A DNA stretch of 64,000 nucleotides from Marchantia polymorpha subsp. ruderalis (lineage: Eukaryota > Streptophyta > Marchantiopsida > Marchantiales > Marchantiaceae): contig AP031357.1 in the NCBI GenBank assembly GCA_037833965.1, positions 20,418,001 through 20,482,000 of the forward strand, written 5' to 3'. Of this stretch, positions 1 to 9,020 are shown piece by piece. Position 1 is the stretch's first letter. The number at the start of each line of letters is the position of its first letter. The notes under the pieces were generated by a model that was not told the DNA's origin, did no database searches, and was given only the letters and a program-made list of their open reading frames with translations. Made by a program: the position numbers and the translations under genes.

Positions 1-326
1 ACCACGCTCAGGCCGTTCTCTCTGGTGAGTTTCTCGGCCCGGGCTCGGCAGGGGATGGAGCCAGGACTGCGCCCACCAAGATGCTCGGGCGACAGCAGCA
101 TCTCCGCTTTCACCTTGACTGGACTTCGGACGTAATACTCGGCATCCACCCTCCTGGGCAGATAGATGGAGAACTGCCCCTGCCCTAGCATGTTCTTGGA
201 TTTCGAACGTAGCGCGTTCTTCTGGTACACGGTTCCACGAGGAGTCAATCGACCCGCCATTTCGATTTCCCAGAAAAGATGGACGGTCACCCCGTTGTAT
301 GAACCAAGACTGAAAAACTTGACGCT
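1..326 (-). CDS. Internal exon of an unrecognised protein, cut by the left edge
   Basis: On the minus strand an open frame of about 108 codons runs from a good 3' splice site (tgatttcag just above position 326) to the window edge without a stop. It starts SVKFFSLGSYNGVTVHLFW and contains MAGRLTPRGTVYQKN, GQGQFSIYLPRRVDAEYYV and a Pro/Arg-rich stretch. GC content (about 55%) and codon choice match the other genes here and contrast with the AT-rich DNA to the right. An internal ATG near position 290 (MAGRLTPRG) could be a start if the upstream part is not translated. I do not recognise the family. A short minus-strand frame at 822-1022 with a possible donor near its end could be an upstream exon, but the link is speculative. 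The rest of the gene lies to the left of the window. Confidence 0.45.
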
Positions 327-2160
327 CTGAAATCAGCAAGAAATGCATCCACAATTGACGACAGGTAATTCGCACAGCAGGTGGGCTCTGCACATTGTAC
401 CCACATCTCTCTTTGTCCGGGGCTCTGCACCAATTCCGCAGATCGCAACTGAAACATGTTCGGGTGTCACTTGGCCTTCGTGATTCTCAGCGATGAGCTC
501 AAGACATCAAGCGATCATACGTGCATGTTCTCACACAATATCAGTTTGTTGCACAGTAGTATTCTATGTCTTCTGAAAATTAACGAGCCAGTTTCGTTGA
601 CATAAATGTCCGCACATTGCCTCGGATTTCTCTTCAGAAATAACGCAACCTCATGCCCGGAGCCTCGCTAGATTCACTGGACCCCACGGGCGATCGAAAC
701 GCGTGAAGCGGCCGAACTGTGCCTCGGCCTAATCTAGAGAGACGGACCGCAAGTCAGCAGACATGTCCTTGTGAAATGCTTGCAATGTTCGATACGAAAT
801 GTTGAGATTCAGACGTGTAGTCTACTCGTCCTCCTCTCCGGCTTCGAGTGAAGGCTGTCCGTCCTTTGGTGTCGAACGGACGTCATCTCCATTCCTGACC
901 GATCGGGCAGGGGGACCACCTACTTTGACACAGATGTCACATTTCACACAGGCGCCATTTCGCTCCATTTGTTTGCTGTGGACCGGACTTTCCACAAGTT
1001 TCCGAATTTCCCGAAAGGGCAAAGCTCGTGCACGAACAATTCATGTTCCGTGCAATCAGGGCCAAGATGCACTCTTCAAGTCTGCGCAACGGAAGATCAT
1101 CTCGTCGGAACCAGCTCCCAGAGAAGTGAAATGGCCCAACACCGCAATCAGAACGAATCGGCAACATGCGAAAATGTCAGCAGATGAAGAATTGTCGACC
1201 ATTTCGGACAACAGGAGAAAGTCTTCCCCGAAAGAACATGAAGCTATCGTACACGAGCACGTAGACCGTGCACGGGCTCAAGTTGATAGAGATAAAAAAA
1301 TGGAAATCTCATAGAACCTTACATATAAGTTACATAAATCATTGGATCAAGATTTCAAAACTCCATGTGTGCACATATGGGCTTGAATCAGCAGCCAAAC
1401 CACGTATGGGCAAAAACAGCATAAGCTTAGATCAATGTTTATACGCTGAGATACTGGAGGCTTCCCAAAAGATGGTATTTGCCCGTAAAAAAAGGAAAAG
1501 GATTGATATATATTCAAATTTTTGCTGATGTTAGAGTAACCAAAAATGATAAATCGAGAAGAACTTATCTTCGTAGAAAGTAGCTGGGAGTATATATAAA
1601 AAAGTATTAATAGCATAAAGGTTTGCCAGTTTTACATGGTGTGAGCTGCAATTGTAGTTATGATCATATATCACTTAAGTAAGATAGTAAAGTTTTAGAA
1701 CAAAAGTCATTGGATATTAAGATTATGAGTGAAATGAGCCAAATATTCAGTCATGAGTTGTAACTTTGATAATAGGGTAGTAGCAGATATTTGTATAGTA
1801 CATATCAACGTTGTGTAACTGAGTGACTTGTAAGAAATAGATATGCACTGCAATAAGTAACTGCATGTTTGTATTTTTGTGTTGCAATGGCTTTTTCGCC
1901 ATGATATTTTGCTAATCTTCAGAAGTAATCATGAAAATCGTTGCTAATCTCCAAAAGATATTCCAATCTAAGATGTATATAATATTGCTATATTACTGAC
2001 ATAAAAAAACTCATGACTTGGCAATTTCAAATAGGTGGGATAAAATTTACATTCTTTAAAACTGGCATCGAAGATTAGCATACGAATTTACACTTGTTAT
2101 TTGTATTTCAAGTTTACTCTTTAGTCCAATTGAGAAATATTTAATCAAGGTTTCCATTCA
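327..2160. other. Stretch without a supported gene
   Basis: Positions 327-1300 have moderate GC and overlapping short frames on both strands (799-1314 plus, 822-1022 and 937-1167 minus), none with family features. They may be the promoter or upstream introns of the left-edge minus-strand gene. From about 1300 the sequence becomes AT-rich with nothing recognisable until the retroelement near 2160. Confidence 0.5.
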
Positions 2161-2480
2161 TTAGGGTAGGATTTTGCTAGTAAGAGAGTTGGTGCGGAAT
2201 TTTTCAAATTGGGAAGTGGTGTTGACTTTCTATCATGGATAGTGGAGACAAGGAAACGCGGATTGGTTGTATCCGACAGTGTGGATAGAGAGAAGATGAG
2301 GCGCGAATTTTACCCAAACAGGAAGGCAATGCGGATTTTTTATAACAAAAGGACGAGGCAAACATTTTTCCAACTTGAACTTTATGTCGCCTTTCTTGCT
2401 GGAGAGCGTCATAGCAATATATCAATATAAATAGAGACACTCATGACATTCAAATTCACTCTCATATAAACTAGTTTTAC
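2161..2480 (+). repeat. Candidate 5' LTR remnant of the chromovirus
   Basis: The segment ggtgcggaatttttcaaatt at 2191 and the following bases align with the segment starting at 5522, about 70-75% identical over roughly 35 bp. A TATA-like aatataaatagag lies near 2425-2440, and a sequence resembling a degraded initiator-Met tRNA primer-binding site (gagtatcaatact, about 2492) follows. This is the right order for a 5' LTR, but homology to the 3' copy fades quickly, so the limits and even the pairing are uncertain. Confidence 0.35.
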
Positions 2481-2618
2481 TTGACCTTTTGAGTATCAAT
2501 ACTAAGTATCGTTTTTTCATCACTACTTCTATCTTTCTCTCTTTCAATGTAACTTTCTTTGATTTTGAAGCTTTGAGTATTGTTCCAAGTTTTGAGAGTT
2601 GCCATCCGCAACCGCAGA

Positions 2619-3465
2619 TGAGTGATGCTTCCAGCATCTAGATGCACAACATGATTGACATGCTTCAACCGCTACAACAAGAGAATGCCAACCCGCGAAA
2701 TATCATGGAACAGTTTTGAGTTGTTTGGTCTCCAATCCATGTTCTAGCTTATGCAACAAATCCAATTTCATAAGCGTTAAAAAATCTCAAATAAGCTGTC
2801 TTAGATTTTTGAGTAAGATTAACAATACTTCAAAATTTTGTCCATCAAGTTTGATTTGTATTCTATCTCCAAGCACATAGATACACAAGTGAAAAAACAC
2901 AATTTGGATTCATTAGATCACTTATCACCAAAATTGCGCTATTTTGTTTTTCTTCACTATTAAATAAGTATTGTTCACTTCTAGCAGATCTTAATAATTT
3001 TTTGGAAAAATTTACTACAACGTTTGGAGAAATAAATTGAGTCCTGATAATAATAATAAAACTTCAAATACTGCAACAACGATCGCGCCGAACTTCAGCA
3101 TACGTTGTAGAATTTCAACAACTTGCATGTGATTTTGATTCAAATGATATGACTCTCATCATGCTGTTTTGATGAGACTTTGTGATGATATTAAAATCTT
3201 GTTGCTAAACTTGCCCAAACCAACTACCTTGTTGGAAGCCATTACTCAAACAATTGACTTTGACAATTGGCTATTCGAGCACTGATAGTAGCTACAATTG
3301 CTCTTTGGATCATATCAAACAGATTACGCAGATTCAACTTTTCAAAGATCTTCAAGTACTTTGATTTCAAAGTTCATGCAGATCAATACTTAGAAAAAGT
3401 TAAGAAGCTTATTAAAGAAAAAAAAAGAATGTGTGTTTTTATTATGACATTGTGTAGATTTCCAT
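2619..3465 (+). pseudogene. Chromovirus gag remnant
   Basis: The frame begins with MSDASSI near 2619 and continues through broken frames. Recognisable pieces are NNFLEKFTTTFGE (about 2990-3035), EFQQLACDFDSNDMTL (about 3110-3160) and, after a frameshift, DDIKILLLNLPKPTTLLEAI followed by TQTIDFDNWLFEH (about 3183-3282). These match the capsid region of plant Ty3/gypsy gag proteins. A degraded CCHC zinc knuckle follows (CFYYD near 3430), in which the second cysteine has become tyrosine and the central glycine codon is a stop. There are several in-frame stops and at least one frameshift. Confidence 0.75.
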
Positions 3466-3779
3466 AATTATGCTATTTTTGTTGATAAAACTCTTGTAAA
3501 ACGTTATAATCTTTCTATAGTTACTATAAAATATGTTTTGAAAGTAGGATCTTGATTTAAGAAATTATCACTCACAAAACTAAACTTTTAGACATTATTA
3601 TAGAAGAATATTCAAGAACTATTGTACTCAATGTTATAAATTTTCCCTCTAATACTTTTATTTTAGAACTCTCTTGATTAGATATGATTAATCTGAATAT
3701 AGATTAGAAAAAACAAAAAACCAACACAATGAATCAATGTTCATATATTGTCTAAACACTCTAGAAATATTCCAAACTT

Positions 3780-4360
3780 GTGTCTTTACCAAGTTTGAGG
3801 ATCCAAGGTCAAAGTTTTATTGTTGACTGGTGCCTAAGACTTTATGATTTCTACCAAGAATAAAAATATGTTAGTAATATATGCAATTTTGACATATCGA
3901 AACGTTCAAGAATCAATCATGTTATCAGCAAAATATGAGCAGTACCGAGACGTGTTTTAATAAAAATGCTGATACACTTACTTAGCATTCAGATAATGAT
4001 TGCAATATCAAACTCCAAGAAGATGTGCAACCCCCTTCAATCTAATTTACAAACTCTTCCCGTTAAAGTTTGACGGATTGCAAGTTTACTTTGATGAAAT
4101 CTCGCAAATAATTTTATTTGATATTTCCAATCACCTACTGGAGCTCCTATTTTATTTTTCAAGCTGAAAGATGTATATTTTCTGATGTGTGTGAACTATT
4201 ATGGACTAAACAATATCATAATCATGTGTTCATGACAAGTTATCAAATACCATCAAAACAATTGGATGCATCTATTTTCATTTGTAAAGTTTGCCTAGAA
4301 CAATACATTTTAAGAATTCATACATCAAAATTTGTTCTTCACAAACTATGAATATCATTC
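3780..4360 (+). pseudogene. Chromovirus protease and reverse transcriptase remnant
   Basis: At about 3825-3860 a frame reads LTGA, then a stop, then DFMISTK. This corresponds to the D[ST]GAS...F[IV]ST active-site region of the retroviral-type aspartic protease, with the catalytic Asp lost. At about 4128-4235 the frame QSPTGAPILFFKLKDVYFLM, then CVNYYGLN, matches the RT segment SP.GAP..FVKKKDGS.R.CVDYR.LN of Ty3/gypsy polymerases. Between them lie fragments of the usual linker (KYEQYRDVF near 3935). Stops and frameshifts are frequent. The RT catalytic YxDD region and everything up to the integrase C-terminus appear to be deleted. Confidence 0.75.
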
Positions 4361-4637
4361 ACAATTTGAGTATCTGAACTCGAGTTTGGCAAAAAAAACC
4401 CAACTATGCAAGATTTGATCATCAAGTTTTTGAAGATTCACAAAGTTATGAAGACAAGGTTTAGTAGGAACTCGAGAGTGGCAGAAAAAAAATACATACA
4501 AAACTCTAACATTTTAGTTCAATATAAAGTTTAGCTTTTGCTTTGCAATTTGAAAACTAGTCGATTTAACAACAAACTTTACTATTCTCTTTTCGCGTGA
4601 GTAAGCAAGTCAACAAGTCATCATGTAGGTTGGATCT

Positions 4638-5049
4638 ATCATAATCAGGCATGGTTGTATTAGGCGACCTTATATACGATCACCTAAATTACCTAAACTT
4701 TATGGTGATTAGGCGACTAAATTAAGGGAGTTACGATTTGGAGTGTACATGTTATAACCAATGGAGAGTGGACAAGTATGCAGAATTGATAAGAAATTAG
4801 GAAATTTGGTTAAAAAAAATTTTACTCTGAAAAAAATTGTTAGTAAACTAAATAAGCTTAAATTAAATTTTTAGAAATCAAATTGGTCCAAATTAACTTT
4901 TTAGTGTACTAAATTAGCCTAAATGAATTTTGTAAGGAGACTAAATTCGCCTAAATTAATGTTTTTGAATAGACTAAAGTAATCTTTTTGAGGAGACTAA
5001 ATTATACGTATTTAGGCGGGAGACTATTACATCCATGCCTGATCATAAT
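4638..5049. mobile_element. Non-autonomous hAT-type MITE with perfect 8-bp target duplication
   Basis: The element spans 4646-5041 (396 bp). It starts CAGGCATGGTTGTATTAG, and its right end, read on the other strand, starts CAGGCATGGATGTAATAG: 18 bp terminal inverted repeats with two differences. The 8 bp ATCATAAT stands exactly on both sides (4638-4645 and 5042-5049). An 8-bp duplication and CAGG-type termini are the hallmark of hAT transposition. The inside has no coding capacity and holds a degenerate repeat of roughly 40 bp (see separate entry). It interrupts the integrase frame of the chromovirus, so it inserted after that element. Confidence 0.88.
4840..5020. repeat. Degenerate tandem repeat inside the MITE
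   Basis: A motif of the form gagactaaatt(cg)cctaaatt recurs about every 30-45 bp four to five times with drift, each copy followed by a T-rich spacer. Part of it (aggcga and actaaatt) also occurs near the left end of the element. It probably reflects internal amplification of subterminal sequence. Confidence 0.6.
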
Positions 5050-5491
5050 CTATGAAAACTCATCTAATGTTTCATGATTCATTGCTTGAACTGTATAAAG
5101 AATCAACTATTGCAAGACGTTTGTCACCACCTCTACAACTAATCAAGATTAACAAAGAATTTTTTTTTGAAGTTTTAAATATCATTGACTCTTGCGTCAA
5201 TTGAAATTAATTATAATCTTGTAAATTGGCAGGATTATGAAGTAAGCAAGCAAACTTGGGGGCTTGGTATTAATCTTGCTAACGCTACCAAAATGATTAA
5301 ACAATTTCATTATCAATATCTAACAAAACTGAGAGATAAAAATATTTGAGTCCATCATGTATGTAACAACAACATCATCAAATCAGAATGTAATCATGTA
5401 ATTATCACATAGATTCTTGTAATAAACTTTTAGTTTTTATTTTTGATAAAATAAATAGAATATCTTGTGAAAAGTCGTTGATTGAAGGGGC

Positions 5492-5830
5492 TGATGTCAT
5501 GGACGTGACACTAATGGTGACGGTGCAGACTTTTTCCAACTGGAAGGTGGTATGAAATATTTTAAACTTAAAAGAGTAGATACTGGAGTTGATTATTCAA
5601 CCTTTGTAGAAGATTGCAAATAGAATAGATCATGAGTTAGGAGAGATCATAGATCATAGGATTGGAGTTATTTGGAAATATGGATGTTATGGTGTGAATA
5701 ATTTTGAAAATAAACCGTATAATACAAATTGAAATATCGTCTATACTTATATATTTTGTGAATGATATTTTGCATTTAAAGAAACTCATGGTATTTCTGA
5801 CTTACTATTGCATATTTTCTTAACGTACAT
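5492..5830 (+). repeat. Candidate 3' LTR remnant of the chromovirus
   Basis: It begins TGATGTCATGGACGTGACAC directly after a purine-rich tract (gaagggg), as expected for an LTR with a TG start next to a polypurine tract. The bases from 5522 (ggtgcagactttttccaact) match 2191 onward in the candidate 5' LTR. The end is not defined; 5830 is a guess from the expected size. Confidence 0.4.
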
Positions 5831-7646
5831 CTTATAAGATACCAAATACATCACATAAAACCTAGAAATTCATCACTTATATCTAGATCATGATTGAAAT
5901 TACGCCTTTTGTCTCCATATGCAAACGAACGTACACCCAATGTAGATTTAATTACGACTTTATCCAATTTTTTCATAGATTCTCGGTAACTGTCGTGTGG
6001 AAATTCTGTACTCCGCATCATTGTTGATGTATTTTTAGCATTCTTACGTTCTATACCTCATTCACTGCATGACAGTAACCAGCAGAATGGTGATGGAAGG
6101 ATAATAATAATGGACAGACGTGCAACATTTTAAGATTAAACTCAAAATGATTCTTCGTGTGGGAAAATCGCACATGACACCAGAGGTATTACACATGAGA
6201 TCAGGAAATAAATATATGATACTGGCTTAGTGCAAACTGATGGTATTGGAACCTTAAGTAGTACGAACTGTACTATTTAAGATAGCCTAAACTTGAACTG
6301 AGTTTTTAAGGTACAACAAACTTTGAATTACTTTCTTTTATAACATGACATCGTGTTTGTGACGTACACTTATTAACTAGAAACTCAAATCCAACTACTC
6401 TCTTACTCAAACCAAAGCAAACCCATATCTAGAAGTATACTACACTTTAAAATCAGATGACAACGCTGGACGAAGTTTCTGCGACGAGTCAAACACTTTG
6501 AGCCCCGATTTATGTAGTGATAAGTTGCAATCATTGCCAGCTACTTTCTTCGAGAGAATTACTTGATGGACCCGTCAAAACGCAGGAGTCTTGATGGGAC
6601 CCTTACGACGGCAGTTCAATCCACCGTCACTGATGTTCTACTAAGAGTTCTTGTAATTGCTTCGGGTCCGGATTAGTAAAAGCACTGCATCTCTTTGTTG
6701 AATAGTGACTTCTCCCTGAACTTGAGTTATTCTCTAGTTTTCAGCGAGGCACTTCCAGGTACTCAAAGCAGAGACTTAAAAAATAGAGCTATCGTGACTT
6801 CGGATAGAATTTTTAGAAAAGAAAAAGAGAGTGTGAGTAAATAACGCCCAAACATTATATCTGTAAAATCACTTTCGGCCGCGAGAAATTGGGCTCTAGC
6901 ATGATGAAAATTGTCAACCATGGAAAATTTGAGTAACTGAACTTCGCGGAGAATTCCTTCTTTAATGGAAGTGGAAACAAAATAGTTACAAGAACTAGTT
7001 TAAGAACAGAAGTGACGGTGATTTGAAGTGCAGTCGTAGGGGTACCATCAGGTAAAATGAAAAGTATTGGGTCACATCAAGCATTGGGCTTTTGATGGGA
7101 CCCATCAAGACTCTACTTTTTTTTCTCTACTTTCTTCATTGTAATATAGAATCTTGTATACCGTAAATTTCCCTCACCGAACTGTACTTCTCGGAAGACT
7201 GCTGAAGAGAGAAGCTGCATGCATTTGTGATGATTGCGTCACCATAAACATAAGAGATCCACGAAATGGAACATTCTACACCGGTCTTGAGTTTTATTCT
7301 CCATTAGGAAGTGATTCTTGAATATGACATAATAGGTTTCCAACTATATGATATACCGTATATCCAATTGCCCTAGCTCACGTAGAGGGCTAGAAGTTAT
7401 TAGTGTTTGGAAGGATATTGTTCACGATTCTTGCTTTCATGGAAGCTTAATTCTCTCGTCTCTCACTTGCTACAGTCACTTTGCATTCGACAAGTTCCTG
7501 CTTCTTGTTTCTGGCTATGTTCATACCTTCCAAGCTATAGACAAAGCTCACATATTTTGCATTTTCCGACGCCAAATTGTACACCGATCAGCTCGTACTG
7601 GATCGAAGTGTGTTTTGCTTTTGTAGTGTCGTCGAAACTCTTTCAG
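5831..7646. other. Stretch without a supported gene; upstream region of the F-box gene
   Basis: Mixed AT-rich sequence. A short motif, tgatgggaccc, recurs at about 6593 and 7093 in similar surroundings (a gatggaccc variant near 6566), suggesting an old dispersed repeat. Positions 7100-7640 probably contain the promoter and 5' end of the F-box gene, but I could not fix its first exon. Confidence 0.4.
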
Positions 7647-9020
7647 ACTGCTACAGCTCCAAGTTTACTGTCTTGCCATCTGCCGGTCGAGGTGTTGAAC
7701 TTGTTGTCAAACAAGGATCGTTGGACGCGGTTCCATTTCAGGATGGAGTCTCCTGTGCAAAGTACAATTGTGTCCAAGCTTCCGCTATCACAAGGATTTT
7801 TGCAATCCACGACGAGAGCTCTACTCATAAAACGTGGAGGAGGTCGTGCGTCTTTGCCAACTTTCGTATCACTTTCGAGCAACACCAACAGTGGCATGTG
7901 GCGGATTGTAATAATTGAACTTGGAGATTCGAGGGTTGTGGATCTGTACCAGAGGTGCAGGAATAAGGATCTGCACCCGTCTTGCATTTGCGGATTCGAG
8001 AGCACGACGGCCGGAAGTCTGGGACTCATGTTCCTCACAAGGTTCTGCTCAATCCATTCAGACTTCTCTCTCATGGTCTACAATCCATTCACGGAGAAGG
8101 TACGGCACCTGCAAATGCCGCTGCACCTCTGCACCCGCTGCACCTCCATACCTTCGCAGTATGGAGGCTTCAGTTTGGCAGGCGTGATCGAGAACACTCA
8201 AAAGCAGCAATACAAATTACTCTTCAACACTTTCGACTCGTTAGACTTGCAAACCTTCAGACTCTACTGCGTCTACGATTCTCAAACCGGTGACTGTAAC
8301 CTCAAATACGGACCCAACACTCCATTCATTCACATAAGCTCCAGAGTCGTCTGCAATGGCTGCTTGTACTTTCTGCACGTGAGCGTGCTGAGAGACGCTG
8401 AAGGCGTGATCCGAATGTCGAGAACCCTCTTCGAGCCGCAACTGGGAATCTATGAATCTGAAACCGACTCTTGGCGTGGAGTAGAGCAGAGTCTGATGCC
8501 GAAACTTGGACGAGCCCGCTCCTTCTTTCCTCAGCTCGTGCAGCACAAAGGAATCTTGTATTACGTGGCTGTGAGCGATGCTCAACGACTTCAGGGCGAG
8601 CCGGTGCCTCTGCCAACATGGTGCTTCTTCAAGCTGGACGAGAAGGCGAGGTCGAGTTCTACCTTGTGGACGAAAGTGAGGGAAATGCCCCAACATGTAT
8701 TCTGGCAATTATCTGTGAGGATCAACGCCAGAAATATCTACGACGACAAGGCTGAAGATAGATGTGACGTCTGCTGCGAGGGACAAGGGGACGACATTTA
8801 CTTTTACAGCGTCAAGCCTTCGTTTAAAGCCGCAACTTCGCAAGCAGCGCCAACTGTCTCAACAGAAAGAAGAACCGGAACTGTTCTGCTTCACAATTTT
8901 GAAGAGAATAGTTGGACTTTTCTCAATGACTACCCTGAGGCTCCTTCATCTGATGACCGCCATTCAAAGTCTGCTGTTTATAGGATGGAGTCCTTTCGAC
9001 CTTCTCAAATGGAAGTTTGA
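7647..9020 (+). CDS. F-box protein with kelch/propeller-like C-terminal region (5' end unresolved)
   Basis: The stop-free frame runs on to the TGA at 9018-9020. The first in-frame ATG is 7743, but the coding-like part begins earlier. A good acceptor (ctctttcag, ending 7646) would open an exon reading TATAPSLLSCHLPVEVLNLL, which resembles the start of an F-box (LPxEVLxxLL). It is followed by a loose FRM...SIVSKLPLSQGFLQ tail. The remainder holds spaced hydrophobic blades typical of moss F-box/kelch proteins: SDFSLMVYNPFTEKV, QYKLLFNTFDSLDLQTFRLY, RVVCNGCLYFLHVSV, HKGILYYVAVSD and VLLHNFEENSWTFLNDYP. F-box proteins are substrate adaptors of SCF (SKP1-CUL1-F-box) E3 ubiquitin ligases; the propeller binds the target. 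The F-box itself is weak, missing the usual VCKxW core, so SKP1 binding is doubtful. The start codon is probably in an upstream exon I could not identify. A single large exon is usual for this family. Confidence 0.62.
   Translation, partial: TATAPSLLSCHLPVEVLNLLSNKDRWTRFHFRMESPVQSTIVSKLPLSQGFLQSTTRALLIKRGGGRASLPTFVSLSSNTNSGMWRIVIIELGDSRVVDLYQRCRNKDLHPSCICGFESTTAGSLGLMFLTRFCSIHSDFSLMVYNPFTEKVRHLQMPLHLCTRCTSIPSQYGGFSLAGVIENTQKQQYKLLFNTFDSLDLQTFRLYCVYDSQTGDCNLKYGPNTPFIHISSRVVCNGCLYFLHVSVLRDAEGVIRMSRTLFEPQLGIYESETDSWRGVEQSLMPKLGRARSFFPQLVQHKGILYYVAVSDAQRLQGEPVPLPTWCFFKLDEKARSSSTLWTKVREMPQHVFWQLSVRINARNIYDDKAEDRCDVCCEGQGDDIYFYSVKPSFKAATSQAAPTVSTERRTGTVLLHNFEENSWTFLNDYPEAPSSDDRHSKSAVYRMESFRPSQMEV

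Larger units (their letters stand above)
4390..5349 (+). pseudogene. Integrase C-terminus and chromodomain of the chromovirus, split by a MITE
   Basis: At 4400-4500 the frame with MQDLIIKFLKIHKVMKTRFS resembles the end of the integrase core. After the inserted MITE (4646-5041), THLMFHDSLLELYKESTIAR at about 5060-5130 matches the GPY/F-type integrase tail (..THL.IH.VFHVSLLEPY). FFFEVLNIIDS (5166-5195) and then, after a frameshift, YNLVNWQDYEVSKQTW and GINLANATKMIKQFHYQYL (5212-5325) form a recognisable chromodomain, ending at the TGA 5347-5349. The aromatic cage positions appear partly kept (Tyr/Trp in YNLVNW). Chromodomains steer integrase toward methylated histone H3 in this group. This copy is dead. 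Confidence 0.8.
2161..5830 (+). mobile_element. Decayed Ty3/gypsy chromovirus LTR retrotransposon (outer limits approximate)
   Basis: In interrupted frames on the plus strand the order of domains is gag (about 2619-3465), retroviral-type protease (about 3810-3860), reverse transcriptase (about 4110-4240), integrase C-terminus (about 4395-4645 and 5050-5155) and a chromodomain (5156-5349). This order, with a chromodomain after integrase, defines chromoviruses of the Ty3/gypsy group. Only about 100 bp separate the RT remnant from the integrase tail, so the rest of RT, RNase H and the integrase core are deleted. A polypurine-like tract (gaagggg, about 5485) precedes a possible 3' LTR beginning near 5492. 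About 35 bp there match 2191-2225, a candidate 5' LTR. Many stops occur where the family has Arg, Gln, Trp or Gly, and the region is very AT-rich, as expected for long-methylated, deaminated DNA. It cannot be active. The left and right limits are estimates. Confidence 0.8.

Noticed and set aside
799..1314. 171-codon plus-strand frame
   Set aside because: No domain, atypical composition (Arg/Ser), overlapping frames on the opposite strand, no promoter or splice context.
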